The notes under the pieces were generated by a model. It was not told the DNA's origin and made no database searches. It was given only the letters and a program-made list of their open reading frames with translations. This document shows, in pieces, positions 61,046-64,000 of a stretch of DNA of 64,000 bases (position 1 is its first letter; each line of letters opens with the position of its first letter). The stretch spans positions 34,566,931 through 34,630,930 of the forward strand of contig CM053326.1 in assembly GCA_028583605.1 (NCBI GenBank), read 5' to 3'. Source of the DNA: Dastarcus helophoroides. Taxonomy: Eukaryota; Arthropoda; Insecta; Coleoptera; Bothrideridae. A program made the translations under genes and the position numbers.

Positions 61046-63998
61046 TCTTTTTCTTTTTTTATTTAGCAATATTCAAGCGGTTTGTGGCCAGTGATAGGGG
61101 GAAAAGGGGTTTAAATTAAGATTTAATTTTTTTTTCAGGGTAAGTATACCAAAAAAAAAATCAACTACGTAATCCTCTCATACTCATTTTGCTCCATCTT
61201 TTCCTAAAATTAATGAACTATGTCTGAAGCATCACATACATATAAGACGTTGAAAAGGGTTATCACAAAACTATAACAATAGAATCAAAGACATTTTTGG
61301 TCAAAAAAATGTTGGGAATTAAAGAAGATGTATTAGCATTGGCATTTTCTTGACTTTTATGACTTTTTGACGTCCCAAATTATGTCATAAAATGATGCTG
61401 TATAAGACCGATGCAAAGTTAACTGAAATATACCATCTTTATAAAATGCCATAAATTTACGGCAAGAAAGGAACAGGTGTTCTTGCCATTAACTTAAAGC
61501 CACAACATCTCCCTTCCTTCGATGTCCTCTGAAGCCTTTAAGGTGGAACTACAAGTTGTTCGAAGTTTAACTGCCAGGCATTTATAGATGACATCGATTT
61601 CTGATAGTCCCTTATTAAAGCCAGCGAATTATAACCCCATTGAAAGGAGCAAATCGACCTTTATATAGGTTCAAATTAAACAACATTCGGGCTATGAGCT
61701 TAACTTTGAACTAATGTATCATTTCCGGACCTATGGATAATCAATTGTCGCTTCGAGCAGATTAAACTGGAAGAGAATGCTTTGGCTTTAAATGGGGCCT
61801 GAAGACATCTTTATATAGGCCGGAATGTGGCCAAAAGTGCAAACCTTGACGTCGCGTTGTAGAACAGAATAAGGTTATAGCTGTTGCACCAGGGAACAAT
61901 TTTGTAACAAATTGCCTAATGTTAAGATCGGTATTTTACTAGAAATCGTAACATAACATAAATAATGTTGTTGGATGCCCGGCGGTTGAATTAAATGACT
62001 CATATCCTGTCGTACGTTCTAGAGCTCTCTAGAATTCGAATATTCTAAAAGGGATGATACACATAAAGGTGCCACTTGCTTTAAAGCAGTGTTGCTCAAA
62101 TTTATAAGATAATACCCATTCTACAGTGCGTCCCACCGGGAATTTCCGCGATCGATATTTGACAAAGTACTCATCTACAAAATTAGAAAATTTAACAGCT
62201 TACCAAAGTTGACGAGGCCAACACAGCTAAAATATTTGCAAAGTTGTAATATTTCCGCTTTTACTTGAAGTTGACACCAACTTCTTTATTTTAAATGAGA
62301 CGCCCTATATATTATATAAAGTTTATATAGTTTATATATTACATAGAGTTTTTTATTTCTGAAATTTCAGAAAAATTAAACCAAATTCTGCACACATCGT
62401 ACATTGGTAGAATATCATAAAATGCGATAAAAAATAGTTTCCATCTCAACCACTGGCTTACCAGTAATTTTTCCTGCTAATTTAATTTTTAAAAAAATGG
62501 TACGACACTGGATAAAATGAAACGAAATAAAATTTTTTAATAAAGTCTGATGACATATTTTTATATTTGTTATTTTGTGACAGAGTTTAGATTTTTGTGA
62601 TTTATTACCCTATGTTTTGCCTATTGACATACCAATGAGAGTGATTTTTTTACAAAACCACGAAATCACGCAACCAGTGACATATAGGAAAAAATGTGAA
62701 GACAACTTTAATTCAGAATTAAATACTTTGCCCAAAAATGTTATTTTGTTTCATTTTGTTCAGTGACGTTCCAATTTTTTTCTAAAAAATATTACACCGC
62801 CACTGGTTGAGACAGAAACTTAATTTTATTTTATTTTGCGGTCGTCTTTTCATATACTACGTGTGCAAAAAATCATTTTTTATAATTAAATTTTTAACAC
62901 CTTGTATGTTTATTAGAAGTTTCCGAATATATACGAAATTATTCGCTTAAAATTATTTTTTCTTTGAACTGTTTTATTTATGGCACTCAAAACGAGGACA
63001 CCCTGTATATAGAGTAATGAAAAATTTTCATCAAACAGACATCACCGGCAGCTCCACCAGATTTCAATTCAATTGAAAACATCTAGTACACATTTGTATA
63101 GCTATTGAAGGAATGTTAGACAATGCAAAATCTTCAACTTGAAGAATTACTTCAGAAACAATGCGAGGTCGTACATATTATTAATTCGGATTTGTTGTTT
63201 TCAAAATATTTTCTTGCAACATTAATACTTGAATCCAGATTTGTGCATTTTTCTTTTTCCCCATAAAGATCGAAAATAATTTAAAGCAAAATGTAATCAC
63301 CTTTTAAAAACAGTTTCTATATTAAAAAAACAATAATTGTTAGTCACAAATTATTATATTAAAAAGTAGGGGCTTTATTACTCCCTTTTGGTCAGTACAC
63401 ACACGAAGTCCTCTTTTGAAGTCATTAAAACAAAGGACAATAAAGTCTATTTTGAGTCGTTATTGCTAAAGGTACGAATTAAGCTTGAACAATTTGTTGT
63501 AAACTCATTGTTTATTAAAAGTTGCCAGAGAGGGCACAACTCCAAATCAAAACCTAAGCACAAGTTATCTCAAGTTGGGTTATTGTCTAATTAATTCTTC
63601 TCCTTTTTTTTAACACTTTAAGTTGGGGTGGCATTTGCGATCTTCAAGTCCCTTTGCTACTAAAGTAAAGTATCTTTGGTTTTCGTGCTTTTCCCAGCCT
63701 GTGACCTTCTTACTTCCTATAAAAATTCTCACACATCATAAACAAACTCAATATGCTAATATCAATAAAAGTTCTCATAAGGGTTCCTCATGTAAACTAT
63801 GTTCATTATTAAGCTATTCAACAATAATTTTACGGTGTTAGTTTTCCCACGTATGCATCAAAGGTTAAAAATAAAAAATGTTTTGAATTTTACCAAATTA
63901 AGTAAACATTTTCGCAGCTGCGACTGGTGTGCGGTAATTAAATATGTAACCAGCCACAAACGCAATCATTTTTTAGGTCTCATCCCAAAAACCACCAT
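61046..63998. other. AT-rich spacer with ACACCCTGTATA-type motifs
   Basis: atgagacgccctatatatta (62295), acaccttgtatgt (62897) and gacaccctgtata (62997) are variants of a common insect dispersed-repeat end. Open frames near 63388-63841 have no recognisable domain. Confidence 0.45.
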
Positions 63999-64000
63999 AA

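Noticed and set aside
63388..63841. Two adjacent plus-strand frames near the right edge
   Set aside because: No recognisable domain, no convincing splice or start context.

Overview
This is AT-rich nuclear DNA from an arthropod, most likely an insect. The evidence is the mix of transposons (Jockey-like and RTE-like LINEs, a Dong/R4 element, mariner, hAT, a pogo-like MITE, Gypsy LTRs, Penelope-like termini), 60-95 bp GT-AG introns, and long AAT and GAA microsatellites. I found no intact host gene, no rRNA, no convincing tRNA and no CRISPR. The window is a graveyard of mobile elements set in AT-rich spacer. The species cannot be named from the sequence alone.

Layout. 0-1.2 kb: decayed RTE-like reverse transcriptase ending in a GAA tail. 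2.27-2.94 kb: short hAT element with a perfect 8-bp target duplication. 4.37-6.88 kb: broken, intron-containing dynein heavy chain fragment (end of linker, AAA1, AAA2). 7.9-8.4 kb: unrecognised open frame with a nearby polyadenylation signal. 9.5-10.6 kb: two elements with hammerhead-ribozyme-like motifs. 11.9-12.6 kb: second hAT element. 13.0-16.0 kb: nearly complete but dead Jockey-like LINE (minus strand). 16.4-17.1 kb: inverted pair of Penelope-like termini. 17.5-17.8 kb: solo Gypsy LTR. 21.0-22.2 kb: 5'-truncated Dong/R4 element inside an AAT microsatellite. 24.9-25.2 kb: second copy of the Penelope-like terminus, with the better ribozyme core. 25.8-26.6 kb: internally deleted mariner. 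32.8-35.4 kb: RTE-like element interrupted by a Jockey-like copy. 36.3 kb: third hammerhead-like locus. 39.3-39.6 kb: second solo LTR. 41.7-43.9 kb: third Jockey-like copy, with an RTE 3' end inserted in it. 47.6 kb: palindromic Penelope-like terminus. 53.1-57.5 kb: pogo-like MITE next to a rearranged Gypsy element with one LTR and a primer-binding site.

Between these, many kilobases consist of a degenerate, strand-alternating, low-complexity repeat built around AAATTTCGA / TCGAAATTT. Its main blocks are about 3.0-4.4, 6.9-7.5, 19.0-20.6, 25.2-25.7, 26.6-27.6, 35.5-36.6, 37.4-39.3, 40.9-41.7, 44.0-45.0 and 47.9-51.4 kb. It looks like a decayed satellite.

Nothing here works together as a pathway; the relationships are historical. 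The Jockey-like copy sits inside an older RTE element, another RTE 3' end sits inside an older Jockey-like copy, and the Dong element sits in its expected AAT target. The most interesting signals are the Penelope-like termini with hammerhead cores (one canonical), the AAATTTCGA repeat landscape, and the double tandem duplication inside a Gypsy element that has lost its reverse-transcriptase core.
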